A DNA stretch of 64,000 nucleotides, taken from positions 62,001 through 126,000 of the forward strand of contig NZ_LIVX01000012.1 of assembly GCF_001905665.1 (NCBI RefSeq), in the 5' to 3' direction. Positions 53,220 to 62,233 of this stretch are shown in pieces. The DNA is from Streptomyces sp. CB02261. Its GTDB lineage: Bacteria; Actinomycetota; Actinomycetes; Streptomycetales; Streptomycetaceae. The position numbers and the translations under genes are program-made. Position 1 is the first letter of the stretch. Every line of letters starts with the position of its first letter. A model generated the notes under the pieces. It was not told the DNA's origin. It did not search any database and worked only from the letters and a program-made list of their open reading frames with translations.

Positions 53220-53674
53220 TCACCGCCCTCACCCACCCCATCACCGCTCTGCGGGACCGCATCCGCCACGGCGGCGACCAAGGGTCGCTCTCACCGTTCT
53301 ACGCGCTGAGCGCCATCGGAATCATCATGATCATGGGACTACTGGTCGACGGCGGCGGCGCCCTCAACGCAACCAACAAGGCCACCGGACTCGCGCAAGA
53401 GGCCGCCCGCGCCGCCGGCCAGCAGCTCAACATCCCCGAAGCCGTCCAAGGCACCGAAATCACGGTCGACCCGGACGCCGCCGTTGCCGCCGCCCAGGAC
53501 TACCTCGCCGCCCAGAACGTCTCGGGCTCCGTAACCATCACCGATGGCGGCCAGCGCCTCGAAGTCACCGTCCACGACACCTACAACACGCTGTTCGCAC
53601 AGTTCGTAGGCACATCGACGATCAACGTGTCCGGCACCGCACACGCCCGACTGCACACCCACGCCGGAGGCTGA
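53216..53674 (+). CDS. TadG-like pilus assembly protein
   Basis: I choose GTG 53216 (GTGA overlap); the product has 152 residues. The segment GDQGSLSPFYALSAIGIIMI resembles TadE/TadG N-termini but has Phe instead of Glu at +5. It may therefore not be processed, as expected for TadG, which stays as a membrane anchor. The external domain contains LAQEAARAAGQQLNIPEAVQ and ends VSGTAHARLHTHAGG. It is short for TadG, which often carries a larger domain. Confidence 0.75.
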   Translation: MITALTHPITALRDRIRHGGDQGSLSPFYALSAIGIIMIMGLLVDGGGALNATNKATGLAQEAARAAGQQLNIPEAVQGTEITVDPDAAVAAAQDYLAAQNVSGSVTITDGGQRLEVTVHDTYNTLFAQFVGTSTINVSGTAHARLHTHAGG

Positions 53675-53681
53675 CCACCCC

Positions 53682-56600
53682 ATGCGCACCCCCCTACGCC
53701 TGCTCCGCGCCCTGCTCGGCCTCGCCGTCCTCGCCGCCCTCATCGCCGGTATCCCGCTCGTCCTGCTGGCCGTTGGCCATCAGCCCACCGACTTCGTCGG
53801 TGGATGGGAACTGCTGACCCAGCAGGACGACGGCCGGCTGTTCTTCACGGTGCTCACGACCATCGGCTGGATCGGCTGGGCCGCCTTCACCCTCTCCGCC
53901 CTCGTTGAGATCGTCGCCCTGTTCCGCGGCCGCAAGGCGAGGCGGATCAAGGGCCTCGGCGGAATGCAATCCTTCGCCGGCCTCCTCATCGGAAGCCTCG
54001 TCCTGCTCGCCCCCACCGCGGCCTCGGCCACGACGACCAGCCCGGCCATCGCGGCCACGGCCGTACAGACCGCCGGCACCAGCAGCGCGGCGACCGCCCA
54101 GGCGCCGACCGCGGCGGAGCAGGACACCTGGCCCACTCACACGGTCACCGGGGATTCCGAGCTCCCGTGGGACCTGGCGGAGCAGTACCTGGGCAGCGGA
54201 CCGCGCTGGAAAGACATCGCAGCGCTCAACCCCTCGGTCCCACAACTCGCGGCCGGCGACCAGTTCCTGCCCAAGGGCGCCGTAATCCGCCTCCCCGCCG
54301 ACGCCGACATCGCCAAACCAGCCGCCCCAGCTCCGGCACCCGACGCGACCACGCCAGAGACGACCGGGCCCGCACAGGCCGGCGCCACCGCCCCCAAGCC
54401 CGCTGCGGCCCAGGCCGAGCATGTCGTCGAGCCGGGTGAGAACCTGTGGGGCATCGCTGACGAGCACGGCGCCCCCGAGGACTGGCCGAAGATCTTCGAA
54501 GCCAACAAGGGAAAGCCGCTGCCCGGCGGCGGGACCTTCGACAACCCCGACCTGATCGTCCCCGGCCAGGCACTCACCCTCCCCACAGCAACCGCCCCGG
54601 CCCCCGCTCCCGACAGCCGGCCCGCCCCGGACACCAAGACGCCCCCGAAGCCGGACACGCCGACGGACACCCCCAAGCCGACCGCCCCCGCCCCACAACC
54701 TTCGAAGCCCACCACCCCTGCGCCCGCCGCCTCCACCCCCACCGCTGTCGCTCCCACGCCCCCGCAGGACGATCAGAAGGCAGACACCCCCCAGCAGCCG
54801 CAGGACACTGGCGAGGCGCTGGCGCCCGCTGCCGTCTATATGGGCGCCGGAGCCCTGGCCGCCGCCCTCATCGGCACGCTCGCAACCCGCCGCATCCTCC
54901 AGCAGCGACGCCGCCGGCCCGGCCGCCGCATCCCCATGCCCACCGGCAGCGCCGCCGCCACCGAGCAGGGTCTGCGCGCCGCCCAACACCCCACGGGCTT
55001 CGACCTCCTCGACACCGCCCTGCGCACGCTGGCCCTCAACCTTGCCGCCGCCGAGCGCGACCTGCCGGTAGTCACCGCCGTCGTCCTGCACGAGCACAAG
55101 GTCGAACTCCACCTCGACAGCGACGTACCCCCGATGAAGCCCTTCTCAAGCGCCGCCGGCCGCACAGACCTGTGGACCTGTCCAGCCTCCAGCCCCGACC
55201 TCGCCGACCACGACGCCCTCCAGGGCGCCGACGCGCCTTACCCCGCCCTGGTCTCCCTTGGCTGGGACGGCGCAGGCCACCTGGTCCTCGTCGACCTGGA
55301 ACACGTCGGCGTGCTGCACCTGGAGGGCGACGCCGACCACGCCCGCCACGTCCTTCAGGCCATCGCGGTCGAGCTCGCCAGCACCCCCCTGCCCGGACAC
55401 CTGGAGATCACCGCGCTGGCCGGCACCGCCGCCGGCCTCGACGACGCAGCACCCGAGCGCGTCGCCCGCACCACCTCCCTCGCCGACGCGATCGCCGAAC
55501 TGACCAGCCACACGGCCGACCAGCGCCGCGCCCTAGCCGCGATCGGCGCACCCACCCTCCGCACGGCCCGCTTGCAGGAAGACGCCGGAGGATCGTGGAC
55601 GCCCCACATCCTCCTCGCCGCCGACCTCCCGGAAGGGGCCCAGACCGAGGCGCTGATCCACCTGATCACGGCGCAGCCGCGGGTCGCCGGCGCGGTCGTC
55701 ACGGCCGGCAAGAATGCCCACCTGGCCCCGGATGAAGGCTGGAGCCTCCACTGCGCGGGACCGGACGAGACCATCGTCCTGCCGGGCTCCAGTCTGCCGA
55801 TCAAGCTCCAAGGCCTGTCGGACCCGCACTTCGCCGACGCGATCGAACTCCTCACCCTGTCTGGCAACACCACCGACGTACCCGCCCGCGACGAGTGGCT
55901 GGACGGCCTTCTCGACACCGACGAGCAGGAGGAAGAGAACAAGGCTGAGCAAGACCAGGCAGATGCGGACGAGGAGGACCCGTCAGACCACATCGAAGAG
56001 ACCAGCGACGACCAAGCACCGCAGCCAGATGCCAGCGCCGACGAAGACGGCATGCCAGACGAGTACGCCGACATCGAGCGGGAAGCGCTCGAGACCGAGC
56101 ATCAGACCGAGGCCGACGCCCCCACCGACGAGACGCCAGAGCCGACCGGCCAGCCCGCCGCCCACATCGCCGAGGACCCCGACGACCAGGCCGAGCACGG
56201 CACCAGCGGCTGGACCCCCACTGACCGCTACTACGCCCCTCGCGCCCCAGTTGCCGCGCCTGCACCGACGGCCGAAGCCGCCCCCGCGCTGACGAATCAT
56301 GAGACCGGCCCCTCCGAGGCGATCCCTGAGGCCGAGAATCCGATCCCGGCGCCCCTCCCGGTGCCTGCCCCGGCCCGCGCCGTTGATGACGCCGACGGTA
56401 CCGAGGCCACGTACGAGACCGCGCCGACGGTGTTGCTGCTCGGACGAGTGGTCATCGAAGGCGCCACAGGCCGGATCGACTCCAACAGGCAGAGCGCAGC
56501 CGTCGAACTCGTCTCCTACCTCGCGCTCAACCCCGGCGCCGACCACCACGCCATCGACGACGCCCTCTGGCCGGGCCGCCTGGTCAACAAGCAGATGCGC

Positions 56601-57176
56601 AACGCCGTCATCTCCAGGACCCGCTCCTGGCTCGGCAAGAACGCCGGCGGCGAGGCCTTCTTCCCGCGGGTCCAGGACACAGGTGACAGCCGCTACCGCC
56701 TCGCCCAGGCCGTCACCTGCGACTGGCGCACCTTCCAGAACTTCGCCAGGATCGGCCTCGCCCGCCACGACGAGGACGGCGAGCTCGCCCTGCACCGAGC
56801 CCTCGCGCTCGTCCGCGGCCGGCCCTTCGCCGCCATCGACCCCCAGCGCTACGCCTGGGCCGAGCCCGCCATCCAGGAGATGGTCTCGGCGATCGTCGAC
56901 GTCGCCTACGAGCTCTCTACCCGCCGCCGGGAGGCTGCCGACTACGCTGGCGCCCTCTGGGCCGCGAACCAGGGCCTCGTCGCCGGCGAAGAGAACGAAG
57001 TTCTTCACCGACAGGTCTTCCTGGCCCACCACGCGGCCGGGGACGTGGACGCCCTGCGCAAAGCCGCCGCGCGGCTGGCCCGAATCAACGAGGGCCTCGG
57101 CGGGGGAGTGGACATGGAGGCGGAGACTGCTCAGCTACTGAGCACGCTGCTGCCGAAGCCGGTCCTCCGACGGTGA
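53682..57176 (+). CDS. Membrane LysM-BTAD protein of the Tad locus
   Basis: The protein has 1164 residues. Membrane segments lie near 7-30, 58-78 and 100-118. A LysM-like segment near 150-200 (LPWDLAEQYLGSGPRWKDIA) is followed by a clear LysM near 247-303 (VVEPGENLWGIADEHGAPED). A Pro/Thr linker leads to a further membrane segment near 385-402, then an Arg cluster. An acidic low-complexity stretch lies near 745-830. The C-terminus, about 910-1160, is a BTAD/SARP-like module: winged helix ALNPGADHHAIDDALWPGRL, then TPR-like helices ending AAARLARINEGLGGGVDMEA. The outside part may sense the wall while the inside part regulates. Such fusions mark actinobacterial Tad loci. Confidence 0.82.
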   Translation: MRTPLRLLRALLGLAVLAALIAGIPLVLLAVGHQPTDFVGGWELLTQQDDGRLFFTVLTTIGWIGWAAFTLSALVEIVALFRGRKARRIKGLGGMQSFAGLLIGSLVLLAPTAASATTTSPAIAATAVQTAGTSSAATAQAPTAAEQDTWPTHTVTGDSELPWDLAEQYLGSGPRWKDIAALNPSVPQLAAGDQFLPKGAVIRLPADADIAKPAAPAPAPDATTPETTGPAQAGATAPKPAAAQAEHVVEPGENLWGIADEHGAPEDWPKIFEANKGKPLPGGGTFDNPDLIVPGQALTLPTATAPAPAPDSRPAPDTKTPPKPDTPTDTPKPTAPAPQPSKPTTPAPAASTPTAVAPTPPQDDQKADTPQQPQDTGEALAPAAVYMGAGALAAALIGTLATRRILQQRRRRPGRRIPMPTGSAAATEQGLRAAQHPTGFDLLDTALRTLALNLAAAERDLPVVTAVVLHEHKVELHLDSDVPPMKPFSSAAGRTDLWTCPASSPDLADHDALQGADAPYPALVSLGWDGAGHLVLVDLEHVGVLHLEGDADHARHVLQAIAVELASTPLPGHLEITALAGTAAGLDDAAPERVARTTSLADAIAELTSHTADQRRALAAIGAPTLRTARLQEDAGGSWTPHILLAADLPEGAQTEALIHLITAQPRVAGAVVTAGKNAHLAPDEGWSLHCAGPDETIVLPGSSLPIKLQGLSDPHFADAIELLTLSGNTTDVPARDEWLDGLLDTDEQEEENKAEQDQADADEEDPSDHIEETSDDQAPQPDASADEDGMPDEYADIEREALETEHQTEADAPTDETPEPTGQPAAHIAEDPDDQAEHGTSGWTPTDRYYAPRAPVAAPAPTAEAAPALTNHETGPSEAIPEAENPIPAPLPVPAPARAVDDADGTEATYETAPTVLLLGRVVIEGATGRIDSNRQSAAVELVSYLALNPGADHHAIDDALWPGRLVNKQMRNAVISRTRSWLGKNAGGEAFFPRVQDTGDSRYRLAQAVTCDWRTFQNFARIGLARHDEDGELALHRALALVRGRPFAAIDPQRYAWAEPAIQEMVSAIVDVAYELSTRRREAADYAGALWAANQGLVAGEENEVLHRQVFLAHHAAGDVDALRKAAARLARINEGLGGGVDMEAETAQLLSTLLPKPVLRR

Positions 57177-57235
57177 CGTCTAGGATCCCGCGGCGGGGCC
57201 GTACTGCGGCCCCGCCGTCACCGATTGGAGTGCAG

Positions 57236-57535
57236 ATGGGCGGAATGAGCGCCAAGGCCACAATCAAGGACACGGTCATCGCATACGCGGTCCTGGCCGA
57301 TGCGAGCAATGCCTGCGACGCCGTCGACGAGGTGGTGGTGGCCTCCGACAGCTGGAAATCGGCCACCGACCTCATGCGCGCATGCGGCTACCGGAAGGTT
57401 CCCAAGCGCCCCGCACGCAACACCATCGACGACGACGCGGTGGAAGCGGCGTTTGCGATGCCCGGCACGGTATTCCGCAAGCGCTTCGGAAGTAGTGCAC
57501 CGTGGGTCCCGAACTCCCACGGCGAACAGAAGTAA
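57236..57535 (+). CDS. Small hypothetical protein
   Basis: I choose ATG 57236 with GGAG a few bases upstream; the product has 99 residues. It contains IKDTVIAYAVLADASNACDA and SATDLMRACGYRKVPKRPAR. A possible helical DNA-binding-like middle (GYRKVPKRPARNT) is basic. No family recognised. It is 60 bp downstream of the Tad operon and may be transcribed with it. Confidence 0.45.
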   Translation: MGGMSAKATIKDTVIAYAVLADASNACDAVDEVVVASDSWKSATDLMRACGYRKVPKRPARNTIDDDAVEAAFAMPGTVFRKRFGSSAPWVPNSHGEQK

Positions 57536-57539
57536 GCCC

Positions 57540-57902
57540 ATGGACGTTCCGATTGCCTTGGAGCAATCGATCGCCGCTCTGCGGCAGCACGCTCGGTTGA
57601 TGTCCGAGCCGGGTTCGGTGGGAGAAGCCGGCATCGACGCCTTCGAGACGTTGCGGTCCGCAGCAATCTCCTACGGCAGAGCTGTCCGTGACACGACTGG
57701 CTGGGACAGCCCGTTCGATGAACTGGAAGAGGTCGAGGGACTCGGTGTCGCCGACGAAGCGGAGGACCCTACGGGATCCGACCGTTCCAGCGATTCGAGC
57801 CGATCGGTGGAAAGTCGCCCCGACACATGCTTCCGACACGGAATCCGCGCAGTGATCCTCGGATCATGGATCCGCAGCTGGACAACTATCCAGCGATGGT
57901 GA
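57540..57902 (+). CDS. Small hypothetical protein, possibly altered at its C-terminus
   Basis: The ATG at 57540 gives 120 residues. The first 80 (ALEQSIAALRQHARLMSEPG then FETLRSAAISYGRAVRDTTG and an acidic stretch) look like a typical short helical protein. The last 40 are Ser/Arg-rich, and the other forward frame (to a stop at about 57905) looks equally protein-like. A frameshift near 57770 is therefore possible. Family not recognised. Confidence 0.4.
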   Translation: MDVPIALEQSIAALRQHARLMSEPGSVGEAGIDAFETLRSAAISYGRAVRDTTGWDSPFDELEEVEGLGVADEAEDPTGSDRSSDSSRSVESRPDTCFRHGIRAVILGSWIRSWTTIQRW

Positions 57903-58388
57903 CCTGACCCATCATCGAACGCCCCGCCGAGCCGGGCCGACCGACGTTCTACTCGCGAAGACTGCCTCGACCGGTCGAGGGTGTCGCCGCCTTGCGCACA
58001 CACCGACATCACCGTTCCGGCCCCGGGAGGCCGCCGCGGCCTGCAGTCGCCCGCCTACGGCGTCCCTTCCCCGGCCCTGCTCGCCCGCGCAACACGCGGC
58101 TTCGCCCGGTTCCTCAGCCGATACGACCAGGACCAGGACGACGGAGCCGACAGAGCCGAGGGCGGCGAGACCCCCAGCGGTGACCGCCGGCGACCCGTAC
58201 ACGACGCTCCCGGCAGCGAGACCCGCCAGGCACACCAGCACCCACACGGTCCGGTACGACCCCGACGGCCCGATCGAGCTCCTGGCTCCCGGTGAGTGGC
58301 CAGAACGAATCGGGTTTCTGGGTCGTTCCGGTGCGTCCTATAGTGCCGAAGCCGGGCCTTCCAGGCCCATCGAGGAGGAGAGGGCGTC
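57903..58388. other. Intergenic tract
   Basis: No convincing plus-strand gene. A minus frame near 58247-58090 is hydrophobic (VLVCLAGLAAGSVVYGSPAV; VGSVVLVLVVSAEE), like two membrane helices, and could be the remnant of a small membrane protein. The GGAGGAGAGG ribosome binding site of the next gene lies at 58372-58382. Confidence 0.35.
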
Positions 58389-58847
58389 GTGCCTGAGTTA
58401 CTGCAGAAGCAGCTTCTGGACGTCGAGGTCGCGTTCAGAGGTTTCGGGTTCCAGGAGTCGGACGACGCTGCGGTGCCCGTGCCATTCGGGGACGGCTACG
58501 AGTGGGGGGTGTTCCTGGCCCGGCACGAGCGTCGCTTCGACCTGTTCAGCGCCGGTCACACCCACACCGCGGCGGTCACTGTCAGGATCTGGGACGCCGA
58601 GCCTGTACCCGAGCTTGTCGAGTGGGATGAGATCGGCGAGGTCGACTTTGAGACGACCACCGGGGACGTCGCGGTGTGGACCATGACCCTGGGGCGGTCG
58701 GATCACCTAATTCAGCTCGGTGTTCCGGGCTGGTGGCGGGTCCGTGTCGGTTGTACCGGCCGCGCCGAGGTCGCGCGCGTCACGCAGACCGAAGGCGTCG
58801 CCTACGGAGTGGAGAAGTACGTGATCGACTTCTGGCCCAAGGCCTGA
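58389..58847 (+). CDS. Hypothetical protein, beta-rich
   Basis: The GTG at 58389 is a few bases after GGAGGAGAGG; the product has 152 residues. It alternates strands: YEWGVFLARHERRFDLFSAG, TVRIWDAEPVPELVEWDEIG, VAVWTMTLGRSDHLIQLGVP. It ends VEKYVIDFWPKA. No signal peptide. The Trp-rich, all-beta shape recalls small Streptomyces immunity-like proteins, but no family is recognised. Monocistronic, with a strong terminator behind it. Confidence 0.6.
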   Translation: MPELLQKQLLDVEVAFRGFGFQESDDAAVPVPFGDGYEWGVFLARHERRFDLFSAGHTHTAAVTVRIWDAEPVPELVEWDEIGEVDFETTTGDVAVWTMTLGRSDHLIQLGVPGWWRVRVGCTGRAEVARVTQTEGVAYGVEKYVIDFWPKA

Positions 58848-58852
58848 CCAGA

Positions 58853-58885
58853 TCGTGGCCGGCGCGGCGTGGGCGCCGGCCACGA
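58853..58885. terminator. Bidirectional terminator between convergent genes
   Basis: TCGTGGCCGGCGC (58853-58865) pairs perfectly with GCGCCGGCCACGA (58873-58885) around a 7-base loop. It sits between the stops of the plus-strand hypothetical gene and the minus-strand nuclease gene. Confidence 0.8.
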
Positions 58886-58894
58886 GCCCTCAGG

Positions 58895-60283
58895 TCAGTT
58901 GATCTTGACGATGAAGCCGTCTTCCAGACCGTCGATGATCCGGTTGGCGTTGTAGAAGCCGCTCAGCAGGTTACCGGCCGCGCCATTCTGCGCTCCGGGC
59001 ACGGGCAGGACGGAGAAGTTGTTCTTCTCGACGTGTACGTCGAACTCGGAGGCGGCGGAGCCTTCATAGGTGGTGGCGAAGGGGAACTCGTCGCACTCCT
59101 TGCCACCGTCGGTGTAGTTCGCGCCCCAGTAGCGGGTGCACTCGCGCACCGCGACCGCCCGGTTTCGGTCCCGCCGCCGCTTGTCCAGGAACAGGCGGTG
59201 CAAGGGTTCGTTCAGGTTGTCGCCGGGGACGTTCTTCTGAGCGTTCAGCGGCTTGGTGGCGGTCGCGTTGGTGAACGCCTGCTTGATGTGTCTGGCCACG
59301 GCCTCCTCTGGGGCGCCGGCCTTGGAGCTGTACTCAAGGGTGGCCATCATGCTGAATGCCGCGCCGCCCTTGTTGGCGGGGTTGCCGCCGCCGGTGGAGT
59401 TCCGCAGGTAGGAGGCTGCGTCCCACCGCGGCGCGAACATGAATGGCTTCCCGGTCACCGGGCTTGGTCCCACCCAACCCGGAGGCAGGGTGGCGACGAT
59501 TTCAGGCTGGTAGACCGCTGAGATGAGGTCGGCCGCGCCGGCACCGCTGCCCTGCCCGGGGGCGTAGCGCAGGGTGTGGGTGTAGTGGGGGCTGGCCTGC
59601 ATCTGCGGCTGTGTCTTGGTGACAGGCAGGGTGTTGCTGAGGACCGGCCTAGCGGCCGCCGGCCAGTTCTGGGGGATGACTCCCTTCAGGCTGATGCGCA
59701 GACCGGCAGCGCCGGTGGTGCCGACGGAAGTGAAGTCGGTGAGGTCGTAGTCGAAGAACATCGTGCGGTCGGACTCCTTGGGCACCGTCCCGCGGATGTA
59801 GACGGTGTAGGAGCTGGTCCCGAGCTGTCCCTGTGACCGGGCCCAGACTGTGGTGACCTGCAGGGCGGTGCACACGGCGAACCGGGACTTGAGGTAGAGC
59901 TTCGCGGTGCCACCCATGTTCGCCTTGCACTCGGCCAGCGACATCGTCCGGGCCGGCTCCGGGTACGACACAGCCGCCGGGGCAGCCAGAGACCGGGAGG
60001 CAGGGGCGGGAGACGTGCGGGGAGTCACGCCGGGGATGGTGGTCTTCGTGCCGTAAGCGGCGGCGGGGCCGACCACCTCGAGCGGCGTCGTTGGTTCCGC
60101 TGTCGCCTCAGCTGCTGCCAGCTGTCGTTCGGCGCCTGTGCGAAGGTCGGACAGGGAGGGGAGCGGGGAGCCTGCCGGCACCACGTAGGTGCGGGCCTGG
60201 CCAGGAGCGGATTCGGCGGTTGTCGCGGCAGTGGTGGTTGAGGCGAGCGGCAGCAGGGCGATCGTCGACAGCGCGGATATCAA
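58895..60283 (-). CDS. Secreted protein with NucA/NucB-type nuclease domain
   Basis: The protein has 462 residues. The C-terminal region has HRLFLDKRRRDRNRAVAVRE then TRYWGANYTDGGKECDEFPF ATT, where C-D-E-F-P-F is the hallmark of the NucA/NucB deoxyribonuclease domain (active-site Asp and Glu). The middle is an unassigned beta-rich domain. A signal peptide core (ISALSTIALLPLASTTTAAT) is at the N-terminus. The annotated TTG at 60283 leaves out the basic run RRRRLR that a signal peptide needs. In frame upstream there is no ATG or GTG, only an ATC at 60322 close behind GGGGGAA. Probably a secreted DNase. Confidence 0.75.
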   Translation of the reverse strand: MISALSTIALLPLASTTTAATTAESAPGQARTYVVPAGSPLPSLSDLRTGAERQLAAAEATAEPTTPLEVVGPAAAYGTKTTIPGVTPRTSPAPASRSLAAPAAVSYPEPARTMSLAECKANMGGTAKLYLKSRFAVCTALQVTTVWARSQGQLGTSSYTVYIRGTVPKESDRTMFFDYDLTDFTSVGTTGAAGLRISLKGVIPQNWPAAARPVLSNTLPVTKTQPQMQASPHYTHTLRYAPGQGSGAGAADLISAVYQPEIVATLPPGWVGPSPVTGKPFMFAPRWDAASYLRNSTGGGNPANKGGAAFSMMATLEYSSKAGAPEEAVARHIKQAFTNATATKPLNAQKNVPGDNLNEPLHRLFLDKRRRDRNRAVAVRECTRYWGANYTDGGKECDEFPFATTYEGSAASEFDVHVEKNNFSVLPVPGAQNGAAGNLLSGFYNANRIIDGLEDGFIVKIN

Positions 60284-60322
60284 GGTGGTGCGTAAACGGC
60301 GACGTCGTATGACGGTGTTGAT

Positions 60323-60994
60323 GGTTCCCCCAAGGGCGTGCGGCTAGATGTGGTCATGCGCCGGCCCTCGGGGCCGGCCGCGACACCAAGATTTACCGAA
60401 TGCATGATCGAATCCTTCTGTGGAGGAAGCGTTCTTGTCTGGATCCATCACAAGATTGACTGGTCTATCGGTCGTAGGGGTCGGAACCAGGCGGCCAGTT
60501 GAGGCGGGGGGTGCCCCTAATTCCTTCGTAGGGACCGCGGTGGTGCTGAGTGGCTTCACCGCGGTGTTCGAGTGGTGAGGTCCGTTACGCCCTGTCGCCA
60601 CCCTGGTCCGTGAGGCCTCTGGGTAGATCGTGCGGACGGCCTCGCTGCCGAGTAGTGGCGGCCTCGTGTGCGTCGGGCGGACGCCTTGGGTGCCCCGGGC
60701 AGCGGATGCCTACACATAGAGCGGCGACGTCCGGCGCTCGCGTGGCCGTCACCACTCTGCGCCTTGATCACTCGTTGGTGTTGGTGGTGCGAGCCCGCCC
60801 CGCGGTGACCTCTTGATACGCCCGAGCCGTCCGAGCTCCCGCATAGACCGAGGCCCGTGGGGTGCGCTGGTGTCACGAACGGCTAGTGAGGTGGCGGCCC
60901 GGCCCTGATGGCCGAGGCCTGGAATTAGGTAGCTGCGTGGCCCGCATGCGCTCGTGACCAGCGCATACACCCGCACCCCTGGGGAGGGAACATC
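60323..60994. other. Intergenic tract including the likely left end of the IS110 element
   Basis: About 670 bp. The first 400 bp likely hold the promoter of the nuclease gene. The final 180 bp (about 60815-60994) precede the IS110 transposase and contain GC-rich complementary stretches such as GGCCCGGCC and GGCCGAGGCC. In IS110 elements the upstream end encodes the bridge RNA, so this is the place to look. Exact element ends are not visible. Confidence 0.4.
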
Positions 60995-62233
60995 TTGATC
61001 TACTGCGGAATCGACTGGGCGGAGAAGACCCACGACGTCGCACTCGTCGACGACAGCGGCCGGCTCCTGGCCAAACGGCACATCACCGACGACATGGCCG
61101 GCTACAAGATCCTCCTGGACCTGCTCGCCGAGTACGGCGACACCGAAGAGACCCCGATTCCGGTGGCGATCGAGACCAGCCGCGGCCTTCTCGTCGCCGT
61201 CCTGCGGACCGGGAAGCGGCCGGTGTTCGCGATCAACCCGATGGCAGCGGCCCGCTACCGCGACCGGCACGCCGTCTCCCGCAAGAAGTCCGATCCCGGC
61301 GATGCCCTCGTGCTGGCGAACATTCTCCGCACCGACATTCACGCCCACCGGCCGCTGCCGGCGGACTCCGAGTTGGCCCGTGCCGTCGCTGTCCTGGCCC
61401 GGGCCCAGCAGGATGCCACGTGGAACCGGCAGCAGATGTCCAACCAGCTCCGTTCCCTGCTTCGCGAGTACTACCCCGCGGCCCTGGCAGCTGCCGCAAT
61501 CTGGCAGAACGGTCTGTGCCGGCCCGAGATTCGCGAATTCCTCAAGGCTGCCCCGACTCCGGTCATGGCCCGTCGACTGACCAGGTCGCAGATCACAGCT
61601 GCCCTCAAGCGGGCCGGCCGCAAGCGCGCTATCGAGGCGGATACGGAGCGGCTCCGTGAAGCCCTCCGCACGGACTGGGCCCACCAGCCGCCGCTGGTTG
61701 AAGACGCCCTCGGCAAGCAGATGCTGGCCGTGCTCCTCCAACTGGAAGCTGCCTGCACCGCCGCCGACAACCTCGCCAAAGCCGTCGAGGAGGCCTTCGT
61801 CCAGCACGAGGACGCCGAGGTCATTCTCAGTTTCCCCGGCCTGGGCGCCCAGCTCGGCGCCCGGGTCCTGGCCGAGATCGGCGACGACCGGGAGCGGTTC
61901 GCCGACGCCCGCGGCCTGAAGGCCTACGCCGGCTCCTCGCCCATCACCAGGGCGTCGGGGAAGAAGTCCGCCATCACCCGCCGATGGGTCAAGAACGACC
62001 GCCTCAACCACGCCGGATACCTCTGGGCATTCGCCGCCCTTACCTCCTCGCCCGGCGCCAAAGCGCACTACCGCAGGCGCCGCGACGGTCATGGAGACTG
62101 GCATGCCTCCGCCTTGCGCAACCTCTTCAACCGCATGATCGGCCAGCTCCACCACTGCCTCCAGCAGCACGAGCTGTTCGACGAACAGGCGGCGTTCCCA
62201 GCACCGCCAGCGCTCGAAGTCAGTGCGGCGTGA
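60995..62233 (+). CDS. IS110-family transposase (recombinase)
   Basis: The TTG at 60995 follows GGGGAGGG. The product has 412 residues. The N-terminal RuvC-like DEDD domain has CGIDWAEKTHDVALVDDSGR (first Asp), PVAIETSRGLLV (Glu) and KKSDPGDALVLANILR (paired Asp). A helical segment and then the Tnp_20 domain follow: ILSFPGLGAQLGARVLAEIG and LKAYAGSSPITRASGKKSAI with the catalytic-type Ser in GSSP. All expected residues are present, so it looks active. IS110 elements use a bridge RNA to pick target and donor. Confidence 0.92.
   Translation: MIYCGIDWAEKTHDVALVDDSGRLLAKRHITDDMAGYKILLDLLAEYGDTEETPIPVAIETSRGLLVAVLRTGKRPVFAINPMAAARYRDRHAVSRKKSDPGDALVLANILRTDIHAHRPLPADSELARAVAVLARAQQDATWNRQQMSNQLRSLLREYYPAALAAAAIWQNGLCRPEIREFLKAAPTPVMARRLTRSQITAALKRAGRKRAIEADTERLREALRTDWAHQPPLVEDALGKQMLAVLLQLEAACTAADNLAKAVEEAFVQHEDAEVILSFPGLGAQLGARVLAEIGDDRERFADARGLKAYAGSSPITRASGKKSAITRRWVKNDRLNHAGYLWAFAALTSSPGAKAHYRRRRDGHGDWHASALRNLFNRMIGQLHHCLQQHELFDEQAAFPAPPALEVSAA

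Noticed and set aside
57912..58247. Hydrophobic minus-strand frame
   Set aside because: Two membrane-like helices at the start, but the rest is low-complexity and there is no ribosome binding site; noted only as a possible remnant.
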